Source of the DNA: Pseudoalteromonas rubra
GTDB lineage: Bacteria > Pseudomonadota > Gammaproteobacteria > Enterobacterales > Alteromonadaceae
Direction: 5' to 3'
NCBI RefSeq assembly: GCF_000967655.1
Contig: NZ_JXYA01000004.1
Location: forward strand, 110,810-174,809
DNA length: 64,000 nt
Shown here: positions 57,180 to 64,000 of the stretch, piece after piece
How the letters are laid out: every line of letters begins with the position of its first letter
How positions within the stretch are numbered: the stretch's first letter is position 1
The notes under the pieces: model-generated
Told to the model about the DNA's origin: nothing
The model's input: the letters and a program-made list of their open reading frames with translations, nothing else
Databases searched by the model: none
Position numbers and translations under genes: made by a program

Positions 57180-57260
57180 TTCAGGCGTAAACTGGTCTGC
57201 CATGAAACAAGCGCAAAACAGCGCTGTGCAGGCCTTTACCTGCGCGAATAATAACGATAT

Positions 57261-58130
57261 ATGGTAGATACTGACAACAAGCTAAACTCTTCCGTACTGG
57301 AAGTATGTAAAACCGCCAAAGGCGTATTAAACCTCGATCTTCAAAATCACATTCAAACCATACTCGGTTGTAGTAAAGCACAGTTAGGGCAAGCGCTATT
57401 GCCATATGCTGCCAGCTTTGCTCAGGCACCTATTTCCTCATTTCTGGTCGGCGCTGTGGCATATGATAAGCATAGCGACCAGTATTTTTTGGGCGCTAAT
57501 CTGGAGTTTTCACACCAGGCGCTGTCTTTGGTGGTACACGCCGAACAGGCCGCGATCAACAATGCCTGGTTAAATGGGGCTAAGGAAATTACCAGCCTGG
57601 ATATTACCGCTGCACCCTGTGGCTACTGCCGCCAGTTTATGAATGAACTGAGTAACGCCAAGCAACTTAAGATCACACTGCCAAGTGGTGAAACCTCATT
57701 ATCTCAGCTGCTACCGGGAGACTTTGGCCCGACAGATTTGGGCAATCAGGAGTCACTGTTCAACAGTGCACCGGTCAATATTGCAAATGCGCACGGGCTA
57801 TCCAGTGAGCTTATCAGTCACTTGACCCAAGTTTATGCGCCTTATACAAACAATATTGCCGCTGCTGAGCTGGTAATGACTGATGGCACACGCTTTTATG
57901 GCCGCTACGTTGAGAATGCGGCGTATAGCCCAAGCTTATCGCCCATGCAAAGTGCTCTCAGTCAGCTAGCCATGAGTTGCCAGATATTGGCTGAGGCGAA
58001 AATTGAGCGAGCCACGTTGGTGGAAACAAAAGGAAGAGAGAATCAGCGCGCGGTCACAGAGGCGGTGATAAGCAGCTTTAACGAGGCGCTAGAGCTGCAA
58101 TATTATCAGATAGACACAAAGCAGGCTTAA
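57261..58130 (+). CDS. cdd: Cytidine deaminase
   Basis: 289 residues, the long two-domain form found in E. coli (294). The zinc site is H93 with catalytic E95 (VHAEQAA) and C120/C123 (PCGYC). The second domain lacks the site, as usual. It turns cytidine into uridine, the substrate of the convergent udp product. The last codons (Thr-Lys-Gln-Ala-stop) lie within a palindrome that also encodes the end of udp and forms the terminator. Confidence 0.95.
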   Translation: MVDTDNKLNSSVLEVCKTAKGVLNLDLQNHIQTILGCSKAQLGQALLPYAASFAQAPISSFLVGAVAYDKHSDQYFLGANLEFSHQALSLVVHAEQAAINNAWLNGAKEITSLDITAAPCGYCRQFMNELSNAKQLKITLPSGETSLSQLLPGDFGPTDLGNQESLFNSAPVNIANAHGLSSELISHLTQVYAPYTNNIAAAELVMTDGTRFYGRYVENAAYSPSLSPMQSALSQLAMSCQILAEAKIERATLVETKGRENQRAVTEAVISSFNEALELQYYQIDTKQA

Positions 58131-58146
58131 GCCTGCTTTGTTTTTT
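58118..58146. terminator. Palindromic terminator spanning both stop codons of cdd and udp
   Basis: A perfect 22-base palindrome (58118-58139: AAAGCAGGC, TTAA, GCCTGCTTT) followed by GTTTTTT on the plus strand. Both genes' stop codons overlap in the central TTAA, so the hairpin is formed by coding sequence of each mRNA. Confidence 0.85.
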
Positions 58147-58897
58147 CCAGTACCAGCTCTGCGGCTTTGATAACCACAGACACTGCATTTTTTTCAACCA
58201 GCTGATGATCGACGTTCGGAATTTCCTGACGAGTGCGGTTTACCAGTACGCCTGCAACACACGCCGCTTTTAAACCCAGTGCCGCACACATAGTGAACAG
58301 CGTTGCTGATTCCATCTCGTAGTTCATAACATTGAGCTTTTGCCATTCTTCACAAGAGCCCTGAAATGCTTTTGGCACGTAGCCGGAGAAAGTGTCGTAG
58401 CGCTCCTGGCCCGGGTAGAAGGTGTCGCTCGAAGCGGTAATACCGGTATGATAGGTAACACCCAACTGATCACACGCCTCGACCATAGCTGCGGTGCAAT
58501 GGAAATCTGAAACCGCCGGGTAGGCCAGTGGCGCAAAATGCTGGCTGGCACCGTCAAGGCGCACAGACGCTGTGCTGACCAGAATATCACCTTCGTTAAT
58601 ATGTGGCTGGATAGCACCAGTTGTGCCGATGCGCAGGAAAGTATTTACACCAAGTTGAGCCAGCTCTTCTACAGCAATAGAGGTAGATGGGCCGCCAATA
58701 CCGGTTGAGCAAATGACAATGGATTGGCCTTTGATATCGCCAAGATAGACGTGAAATTCACGTGTCTGTGCTAAACATTTAGGGTTATCGAGTTGTGAAG
58801 CAATACGCTCTGAACGTTTAGGGTCGCCAGGTACGATAGCCAGTGTTGCACCGTTTAGATCTGCTTTCGAAAGACCCAGGTGAAATACCTTTTCCAT
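58127..58897 (-). CDS. udp: Uridine phosphorylase
   Basis: 256 residues from the ATG at 58897 with AAGG upstream; a longer frame reaching 58927 is not conserved. Family segments: AIVPGDPKR (phosphate site), [23 protein letters not shown] and the uracil-binding [11 protein letters not shown]. It splits uridine to uracil and ribose-1-phosphate. With cdd and tdk it completes pyrimidine salvage. It ends inside the shared palindrome, in the same four residues as Cdd. Confidence 0.95.
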   Translation of the reverse strand: MEKVFHLGLSKADLNGATLAIVPGDPKRSERIASQLDNPKCLAQTREFHVYLGDIKGQSIVICSTGIGGPSTSIAVEELAQLGVNTFLRIGTTGAIQPHINEGDILVSTASVRLDGASQHFAPLAYPAVSDFHCTAAMVEACDQLGVTYHTGITASSDTFYPGQERYDTFSGYVPKAFQGSCEEWQKLNVMNYEMESATLFTMCAALGLKAACVAGVLVNRTRQEIPNVDHQLVEKNAVSVVIKAAELVLEKTKQA

Positions 58898-59215
58898 AAA
58901 TAAACCTTGTATAGTTCTAAAGCCCAATGGTCAGTTTTACCTGCATTTAAGTACAGGACGAATGTCCTTATACTGGCCTTTGAGCGTTACAATTATGTTT
59001 TTCAATCGAGAATAATATCAAGATCAAAGAAAAACCCGTCGTATTAAGTGTAATGGGCCCTGAAACAAAGGGTTGTCAATTAATTACCGCTAAGGTAGGG
59101 GTCATTAATGAGGCCAAATGTAACGCCTGAAGCCATTCAAATTAACCGATTGCTTGCAACATTGTCGACTGTCTTCTAAACCTTAATAAGGAGAAGCAAA
59201 TGGGGAATACCTACT
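58898..59215. other. Intergenic region between udp and the DUF2189 gene
   Basis: 318 bases holding divergent promoters. It includes a short AGGAC/GTCCT hairpin (58955-58968) in the udp leader and a strong AAGGAG (59188-59193) followed by an out-of-frame 22-codon ORF. Nothing else recognisable. Confidence 0.45.
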
Positions 59216-59268
59216 ATGCCTGCAACACAATCGATAGACAAGCACACCGAGTTTGCCCGCTGTTTTGA
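59200..59268 (+). CDS. Possible 22-codon leader peptide overlapping the DUF2189 start
   Basis: ATG at 59200 is 6 bases after a perfect AAGGAG and opens a 22-codon frame (MGNTYYACNTIDRQAHRVCP..., ending at TGA 59266-59268) in a different frame from the gene beginning at 59216. It may be a translated leader coupled to the main gene, or chance. No conserved sequence is known to me. Confidence 0.3.
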   Translation: MGNTYYACNTIDRQAHRVCPLF

Positions 59269-59995
59269 AAGCAACAAGTTAAGCCCCTTTGTGGCGTTTC
59301 ATTGGCTCGCACTCGCATTTAAAGACATCGCCAGAGCACCTTTACTAAGTCTGATATATGGACTGGTTTTTACAACGATCCCTGCAGCCATAATGTGGCT
59401 CGCATTTGAGGTGGAAACTCACTTGGTCATTTTGCCCGCGGCTGTTGCGTTTGCGTTAATAGGGCCCGCATTTGCTGCCGGCTTGTATGATGTCGCCTGG
59501 GAGCTTGAGAAGGGTCATAAACCGACGTTGAGCCATAGTTTGAAATCTATGTTCAGAAACCCTGCGGGAGAGTGGGGTTTTGCCATTTTGCTGATGGTGA
59601 TTATGATTGTCTGGATGAGGTTAGCAGCTCTGATCCATGCACTGTATCCGAATGTACCTAACCCTAATTTTGAACAGCTGTCGGCATTTTTAGGGCTGGG
59701 CACGCTAGTTGGTGGCATATTGGTTGTCACTGTGTTTGCCATTTCGGCGTTTACACCTCAGATCATGATGGAACGCCGTGTCGATATCATGACTGCAGTG
59801 GTGTCCTCTATCCATGCAGTGAAATCTAACGTTGCTGCCATGATAGTGTGGGGCGCAACCATAGGTGTGCTGGTAATTGTGGGTTTCTTAACTGGTACAG
59901 CCGGATTTATTGTGATTATGCCATTACTGGCCTATGCAAGTTGGCATGGTTACATCGCGACAATAAAGACTAAGAAACCGAGAAAATACGAATAA
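59216..59995 (+). CDS. DUF2189 membrane protein
   Basis: 259 residues with six hydrophobic segments. FHWLALAFKDIARAP near the start and GPAFAAGLYDVAWELEKG in the middle are typical of DUF2189, a family often near cytochrome oxidase genes, with unproven function. The ATG at 59216 is preceded only by GGGGA; a far better ribosome site belongs to an overlapping short frame 16 bases upstream. A hairpin follows the gene (60018-60056). Confidence 0.85.
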   Translation: MPATQSIDKHTEFARCFESNKLSPFVAFHWLALAFKDIARAPLLSLIYGLVFTTIPAAIMWLAFEVETHLVILPAAVAFALIGPAFAAGLYDVAWELEKGHKPTLSHSLKSMFRNPAGEWGFAILLMVIMIVWMRLAALIHALYPNVPNPNFEQLSAFLGLGTLVGGILVVTVFAISAFTPQIMMERRVDIMTAVVSSIHAVKSNVAAMIVWGATIGVLVIVGFLTGTAGFIVIMPLLAYASWHGYIATIKTKKPRKYE

Positions 59996-60017
59996 GCAAA
60001 CACTTAGCCTGCATATT

Positions 60018-60056
60018 CAACCGCCCTTGCTGCGCTTGGCAGTAGCAGGGCGGTTG
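60018..60056 (+). terminator. Hairpin after the DUF2189 gene
   Basis: CAACCGCCC pairs with GGGCGGTTG around a structured 21-base loop, 22 bases after the stop. No strong T-run. Confidence 0.55.
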
Positions 60057-60278
60057 ACTTATCTCCCAGCCATGATATACCAGCTTCAGAAAAGTATATT
60101 TTAATATTTTAAAGTCCACACTATCTTCTTAACTAATTGAAATTAAAGGGTTAGTTTGATTTGTTCGCGAGTTGTACTCAAAGCTTGAGGTTAGCTTACC
60201 CAAATAGCAGCGCAGATCTGGCAATAAATCTATAAGTAGCGGTGTGGCATGTTTATGCAGTTGACTGAGGAGGTCTCA

Positions 60279-61391
60279 ATGAGTGATAGCAAAGCAAAAT
60301 TTCATCAGAAAATAGAAAACTGTCTGTGTCCGCCGGGCGATGGTGTATTTACCGTCAACACAGCAAAGGAAAGAAAAGCGGCGCTACGTGAAAAGCTGTA
60401 TGGACAGACAGAAAACGTTGAACCTCTTTGGAAAGCATCATTAAACACATTAGGTGACAGTGAACACAAGGCGGCTATTTTAGGGATCAGCTCTGATTGT
60501 GGTGGCGGGATCCTAAGAGGTGCTAACTGGGGGCCATTATTTCTTCGCTCGACTTTGTTGACTGAGCAACCACAAGTCAGTGCGTTTGACTTAGGTGATG
60601 TGCGCGTTATTCCTCACTTACTTCACGATAAGTATTTAAACGAGGGAACGATCAGCAACTGTCAGAAGGCACTTTACCAGGATGAAAACAGTGAGTATCA
60701 CGTTTCTCCACTGTCTATCACTGAAGATGTATGTGACGGTTTTTATGCTCATTATCCTGAAAAAGGTATCTTTGGTATCGGTGGCGACCATTCAATCAGC
60801 TACCCGCTTACTAAAGCCTATCTGAAGGCTAAACGTGAACAAGGTAAGCGCACGGCTATCATTCATTTCGATGCACATACCGATCTGCTGGTTGAGCGCT
60901 TGGGTATTGATCTGTGTTTTGGTTCCTGGTGTACGCATATTCTGGAGTTTCTGCCAGCACCCCACCACCTGATTCAGTTCGGGATCCGTTCAAGCGGCAA
61001 GAGTAAGCAACATTGGGAGTCAACGTTTGGTGTTAAGCAACACTGGGCGAATGAAATTCGTGAACAAGGTGCCGACGTCATCGTTGAGCAGGTAATCAAA
61101 CAGCTTAAAGAAGATAAAGTTGATGAACTTTATGTGAGCTTCGACATTGATGCGCTGGATGAAGAGTTTGCAGCTGCAACTGGCACACCTGAGTCTGGTG
61201 GTATGACACCGGATGAGGCAATGACAATTCTGACTGCGCTAAGTAAAGAGTTCCCTATCACCGGTGCTGATATGATGGAGATTGCGCCATTCACGGATAG
61301 CTCTTTGGCAGGTCAGTCTAGCTCTGAAACAACCCTGCGTGAAGGGGCTAAACTATCAGCCTTCCTGATTGATGCCATGAACAAAGGCTAA
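60279..61391 (+). CDS. Arginase/agmatinase-family ureohydrolase
   Basis: 370 residues from the ATG at 60279, which has GAGGAGGT just upstream; an in-frame ATG at 60249 lacks one. The di-manganese motifs are GGDHS (H171), DAHTD (D198, H200, D202) and SFDIDALDE (D289, D291). Such enzymes release urea from arginine, agmatine or related guanidino compounds, or formamide from formiminoglutamate. The ~60-residue N-terminal extension and lack of hut or arginine genes nearby leave the substrate open. Confidence 0.9.
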   Translation: MSDSKAKFHQKIENCLCPPGDGVFTVNTAKERKAALREKLYGQTENVEPLWKASLNTLGDSEHKAAILGISSDCGGGILRGANWGPLFLRSTLLTEQPQVSAFDLGDVRVIPHLLHDKYLNEGTISNCQKALYQDENSEYHVSPLSITEDVCDGFYAHYPEKGIFGIGGDHSISYPLTKAYLKAKREQGKRTAIIHFDAHTDLLVERLGIDLCFGSWCTHILEFLPAPHHLIQFGIRSSGKSKQHWESTFGVKQHWANEIREQGADVIVEQVIKQLKEDKVDELYVSFDIDALDEEFAAATGTPESGGMTPDEAMTILTALSKEFPITGADMMEIAPFTDSSLAGQSSSETTLREGAKLSAFLIDAMNKG

Positions 61392-61401
61392 AACAATCAC
61401 C

Positions 61402-61433
61402 AGAAAGAAGGCGTTGGCCTTCTTTCTTGTTTT
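61402..61433 (+). terminator. Intrinsic terminator after the ureohydrolase gene
   Basis: AGAAAGAAGGC, loop GTTG, GCCTTCTTTCT then TGTTTT; 10 bases after the stop. Confidence 0.88.
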
Positions 61434-61547
61434 ATGTCATCTGTTTTTCCTAACTCCTCGAAAATTTAACTACCCTTTGTATTCACAGTATTGGAATATT
61501 TTCCTATATTAAAAATTGCAGTCTGAATAATTCATAAGGAGCGATGC

Positions 61548-62246
61548 TTGGTACGCTGGTTTGTTTACGCGTGGCTTATGCTGGGTAACGCAGGTGCATA
61601 TGCCTATACACTCACCCTGGTTACCGAGAATTTCGCACATTTTCAGTATGTGAACGGAGAGGGGGAGCTGGTCGGTCATGCTGCAGAGAAGGTGACAGCT
61701 GTGCTCAAAGAAGCACAGGTTGATTATCGGTTGAGTATTGATAATTGGAGCACGTCTTATAACAGCGCTAAGCGAGACCCAAATACGTGTATATTTTCTA
61801 TCGCTAAGAGCGAGCAACGGAATGGGTTATTCTCATGGGTGTTTCCCATCGGCGCTTTTACAACCTCATTTTATGCGCTCAAGACGGCAAACATTCGCAT
61901 CGACTCTCTTGAGCAAGCCAGGCAGTATAAGATTGCAGTGATCCGTGACAACTTTAGCCACCAATACCTGAAGAGCCAGGGGTTCGTAGAAGGTCAGCAA
62001 CTGCTTTTGATCCAGTCTTTTGATAAGGTATTTCAGCTACTGGCTACACGCAGAAATATCGTTGACTTGGTGATATTAAGCGATGCTCAGTTCGAGCATA
62101 AGAGCAAAAGTGAACCCTTGAGCCACGAGCTTGAGCCGGTGATGAGGATTGAAACTATGAGTACTCAGCTCTATTTTGCCTGCAACAAAAAAGTGCCTGC
62201 GCGGATCATCCAGCGTATTCAGGCTGCTTACCAACGCCTGTACTAA
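61548..62246 (+). CDS. Periplasmic solute-binding protein, family 3-like (orphan)
   Basis: 232 residues with a signal peptide (about 1-20, ending GAYA). The start is TTG at 61548, supported by AAGGAG (61536-61541) 6 bases upstream. An ATG at 61544 is out of frame and stops after 14 codons. The rest has the SBP_bac_3 layout ([20 protein letters not shown]...). As with the gene at 12182 there is no transporter next to it. It overlaps the convergent VF530 gene by 4 bases. Confidence 0.75.
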   Translation: MVRWFVYAWLMLGNAGAYAYTLTLVTENFAHFQYVNGEGELVGHAAEKVTAVLKEAQVDYRLSIDNWSTSYNSAKRDPNTCIFSIAKSEQRNGLFSWVFPIGAFTTSFYALKTANIRIDSLEQARQYKIAVIRDNFSHQYLKSQGFVEGQQLLLIQSFDKVFQLLATRRNIVDLVILSDAQFEHKSKSEPLSHELEPVMRIETMSTQLYFACNKKVPARIIQRIQAAYQRLY

Positions 62247-62491
62247 GGCTTTTTAATCTCCGGCCAGCTAAAACCATGGAATGTGTCCAGATAGAGCTGC
62301 TCTACTTTTTCTCTTGCCCAGGGGGTTTTACGGAGAAACTTGAGGCTCGATTTGACTGACGGATCCTTCTTGAAACAATTGATATTGACCGCTTCAGCCA
62401 TGGCTTCCCACCCGAGTTGCTCAACCAGGCGCTCAACTATATCCTGGAGCTTTATACCATGTAACGGGTTATTAGGTTGTGATTCGCTCAT
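62243..62491 (-). CDS. VF530 family (DUF2132) DNA-binding-like protein
   Basis: 82 residues. [18 protein letters not shown], then [19 protein letters not shown] and [12 protein letters not shown] are the conserved blocks of the VF530/DUF2132 family, a small all-helical protein whose structure suggests DNA binding. Length is normal. Function unproven. Confidence 0.92.
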   Translation of the reverse strand: MSESQPNNPLHGIKLQDIVERLVEQLGWEAMAEAVNINCFKKDPSVKSSLKFLRKTPWAREKVEQLYLDTFHGFSWPEIKKP

Positions 62492-62519
62492 ACTGCTTAT
62501 GTTCGTTCATTAAAAGTCG

Positions 62520-62804
62520 CTAGTGTACCCTGATTTTGCCTTTCATTTCTACTCTGACGGGGTCGCCGTTTTTATCGAGCTTCAGCCACATCAGTGGACT
62601 CTGTGGTTGATTTTGATATCGATATGAACAGACATAGAGCTTATCAGCCTGTTTGATGACAGACCCTTCTGAGTACCTTAAGTCCTGATACCAACATACA
62701 CTTTGAAGCTGTTCAAGGTAGAGATTGGTTTCGTTACCAAAGGCTGCCCCTTTGAGTGGAATCAATAAAATTGTAAATAAAAAGCAAATTAGCTTATTTT
62801 TCAT
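62520..62804 (-). CDS. DUF1496 secreted protein (YnjH-like)
   Basis: 94 residues with a signal peptide (about 1-22). The mature part has the DUF1496 pattern: VCWYQDLRYSEGSVIK, LYVCSY, then WLKLD, with two Cys likely joined. Function unknown. It lies 28 bases upstream of the VF530 gene on the same strand, so the two may be co-transcribed. Confidence 0.78.
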   Translation of the reverse strand: MKNKLICFLFTILLIPLKGAAFGNETNLYLEQLQSVCWYQDLRYSEGSVIKQADKLYVCSYRYQNQPQSPLMWLKLDKNGDPVRVEMKGKIRVH

Positions 62805-62956
62805 GGCATAACTCCGAGTTCCAGCTAAATTTAAGGGGGAAAGCTAATGTACTATACACCTTAGCTATTGGTAATGTGCTGGCAAGGCTTTTTTGGCTAG
62901 CCAGTGGCGGTAAATTATGCAGAAGTTGGGCCTGTTTTACGGTCTCAGGAGGGAAT

Positions 62957-63187
62957 ATGGCATTTGATGAAAAACTAATGGCTGAGCTGGAGTTGCTGGT
63001 GAAGTTTCCACGTAGCAGTTTGCATCAGGGGATAAAAATACACAAAAATGCAGATCAGGATATTTTGTCGGCGGCAGAGCGCTTGTATGCCAAGGGCGTG
63101 ATTGACCAACCCGACGGGGGATACTTAACCGATTTGGGGCACGATCTACTGGTGCATCTGGACCAGGTGCACAGTGCACTTAAATAG
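62957..63187 (+). CDS. TIGR02647 family protein
   Basis: 76 residues from the ATG at 62957, which has AGGAGGG (62948-62954) upstream; a longer frame from 62876 is not conserved. Blocks LMAELELLVKF, GIKIHKNAD, AAERLYAKGVI and QPDGGYLTDLG match the short TIGR02647 proteins of unknown function. The helix pattern followed by a turn resembles a winged-helix motif. Confidence 0.88.
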   Translation: MAFDEKLMAELELLVKFPRSSLHQGIKIHKNADQDILSAAERLYAKGVIDQPDGGYLTDLGHDLLVHLDQVHSALK

Positions 63188-63200
63188 TGCGAGAGGAGAG

Positions 63201-63233
63201 CAGGAGCGCGTTTAAAGCGCTCCTGACTTTATT
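63201..63233 (+). terminator. Intrinsic terminator after the TIGR02647 gene
   Basis: CAGGAGCGC, short loop, GCGCTCCTG then a T-rich stretch; convergent with maiA, which stops 2 bases further on. Confidence 0.8.
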
Positions 63234-63234
63234 A

Positions 63235-63867
63235 TTATTTGGGCGCGTCCGGTTGATTTTCCGGCGCAGCATCTGAAAACGCTGCCAGCGTGTTGCAGTG
63301 TTCATGAATACGCGCAATTTTTGGAAACTCGCTCATATCTACTTTAAAGCGCAAGGCATTATAGACCTGAGGAACCAGGCAAACGTCAGCAAGCGTTGGC
63401 TTATCACCAAAGCAAAACGCACTGTTGTCATCCAGCATTGCTTCCAGTTTTTTAAACCCTTCAATTACCCAATGGCGATACCAGGTGTTCTTTTGCTCAT
63501 CGGTCACAGCCAGTTCGTTGCTTAGGTATTTCAATACTCTGAGGTTATCAATTGGGTGAATATCACAAGCTATGGCATAGCAAAAGTTGCGGATCTGTGC
63601 TTTTTCCCAGGGATCTGCAGGCAGTAGGGGAGTTGCTTGGTAAGTTTCCTCGAGCCATTCTAATATGGCTAAAGACTGTGCCAGTACGCCCTGGTCCGTT
63701 TCCAGAGCGGGGAGCAGACCTTGGCCGTTTTTACTCAGGTAATCAACCCCTTGTTGTTCAGATTTTAGCAGGTTGACGGGCACAAGCTCATGATCCAGTG
63801 CCTTTAGGTTGAGTGCTATCCGCACTCGGTACGCAGCAGAGGAGCGAAAATAAGTATACAGTTTCAT
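63235..63867 (-). CDS. maiA: Maleylacetoacetate isomerase (zeta-class GST)
   Basis: 210 residues. The N-terminal thioredoxin fold contains the zeta-class signature YFRSSAAYRVRIALNLK with the catalytic Ser pair (S9, S10). Later blocks QSLAILEWLEE, CDIHPIDNLRVL and DKPTLADVCLVPQVYNA fit the isomerase. With glutathione it turns maleylacetoacetate into fumarylacetoacetate in tyrosine breakdown. Its partners (such as fahA) would lie beyond the right edge. Confidence 0.93.
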   Translation of the reverse strand: MKLYTYFRSSAAYRVRIALNLKALDHELVPVNLLKSEQQGVDYLSKNGQGLLPALETDQGVLAQSLAILEWLEETYQATPLLPADPWEKAQIRNFCYAIACDIHPIDNLRVLKYLSNELAVTDEQKNTWYRHWVIEGFKKLEAMLDDNSAFCFGDKPTLADVCLVPQVYNALRFKVDMSEFPKIARIHEHCNTLAAFSDAAPENQPDAPK

Positions 63868-63906
63868 GGTTGATCCTTTTGTTCACGACGTAGGTTAAGT
63901 TTTTAT

Positions 63907-63915
63907 ATTATACCA
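63907..63915 (-). promoter_or_regulatory. Extended -10 promoter element for maiA
   Basis: On the minus strand TGGTATAAT, an extended -10 with perfect TATAAT, about 40 bases before the maiA ATG. It sits at the edge of the AT-rich repeat that runs to the window end. Confidence 0.5.
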
Positions 63916-64000
63916 ATTTGCTTAATTAAGTGTTCTATTTTGAGGCGAGAAAATATAGTCGATAACAAGGCAAAAATTTTGCTATTTAGTTGTTCTAAAT
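63911..64000. repeat. Left half of a probable dispersed palindromic element (MITE-like)
   Basis: The final ~90 bases have no coding sense. They end in ATTTAG-TTGTT-CTAAAT (63984-64000), an inverted repeat centred 8 bases from the edge. The composition and the stretch GTCGATAACAAGGC recall intergenic palindromic repeats found in many copies in Pseudoalteromonas and relatives, but this is from memory; the right arm is outside the window and no second copy is visible inside. Confidence 0.45.

Noticed and set aside
61544..61588. ATG-started 14-codon frame at the second binding-protein gene
   Set aside because: Shares the ribosome site, but the TTG at 61548 yields the full protein with signal peptide; the short frame is likely incidental.

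Overview
The window is chromosomal DNA of a marine gammaproteobacterium, most likely Pseudoalteromonas. This rests on its gene content: an ExoP-type GH3 glucosidase, secreted M4 and M28 peptidases with paired PPC tails, several large TonB-dependent receptors, a RegB/RegA pair, VF530 and TIGR02647 proteins, and a LytTR system. I see no rRNA, tRNA, CRISPR array or insertion sequence. Only the last ~90 bases look like a dispersed repeat.

Layout. 0-8.4 kb: a CDF metal exporter and two large signalling proteins (hybrid histidine kinase; periplasmic propeller-PAS-GGDEF-EAL), convergent with a 4-base overlap. 8.6-10.0 kb: an iron-storage locus with bfd convergent to a two-subunit bacterioferritin operon, flanked by Fur-like boxes. 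10.2-15.6 kb: alkylation repair (Ada-type sensor/AlkA fusion plus methyltransferase), an orphan solute-binding protein, thymidine kinase, rlmF and a hydrolase. 15.6-19.8 kb: a TPR-sulfotransferase behind a TonB receptor. 20.2-24.2 kb: a LETM1-like small membrane protein, an M17 peptidase and a LytS/LytTR two-component pair. 24.6-34.2 kb: a beta-glucan (laminarin-type) utilisation operon: GH16 lipoprotein, TonB receptor, FucP-type sugar permease and GH3 lipoprotein. 34.2-44.2 kb: pepD, fabH, MscS channel, RegB/RegA, small membrane proteins, another TonB receptor and a lipoprotein. 44.6-50.3 kb: M4 and M28 peptidases with near-copy PPC tails, then a DASS dicarboxylate transporter. 50.3-56.6 kb: an unknown lipoprotein, a Sel1 protein, a candidate RyhB small RNA, and ppc. 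56.8-64 kb: a STAS-like protein, cdd and udp, DUF2189, an arginase-family enzyme, a second orphan binding protein, VF530, DUF1496, TIGR02647 and maiA.

How the parts work together. In the glucan operon the GH16 enzyme would cut beta-1,3-glucan at the cell surface, the TonB receptor would import oligomers, the GH3 enzyme would trim them to glucose and the permease would take that up. The iron genes form a theme: a heme-binding but ferroxidase-dead Bfr subunit is paired with a ferroxidase-competent, heme-ligand-less one; Bfd releases stored iron; and a Fur-controlled RNA lies 44 kb away.

The strongest unannotated signal is that RNA (53659-53828, minus strand). It has a consensus sigma70 promoter, a Fur box over the -10, a RyhB-like seed and an intrinsic terminator. 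Other notable points are one palindrome that encodes both stop codons and the shared C-terminus of Cdd and Udp while acting as their terminator, an ExoP_C-like module tandemly repeated in the GH16 enzyme, and a CDF exporter with an altered metal site.
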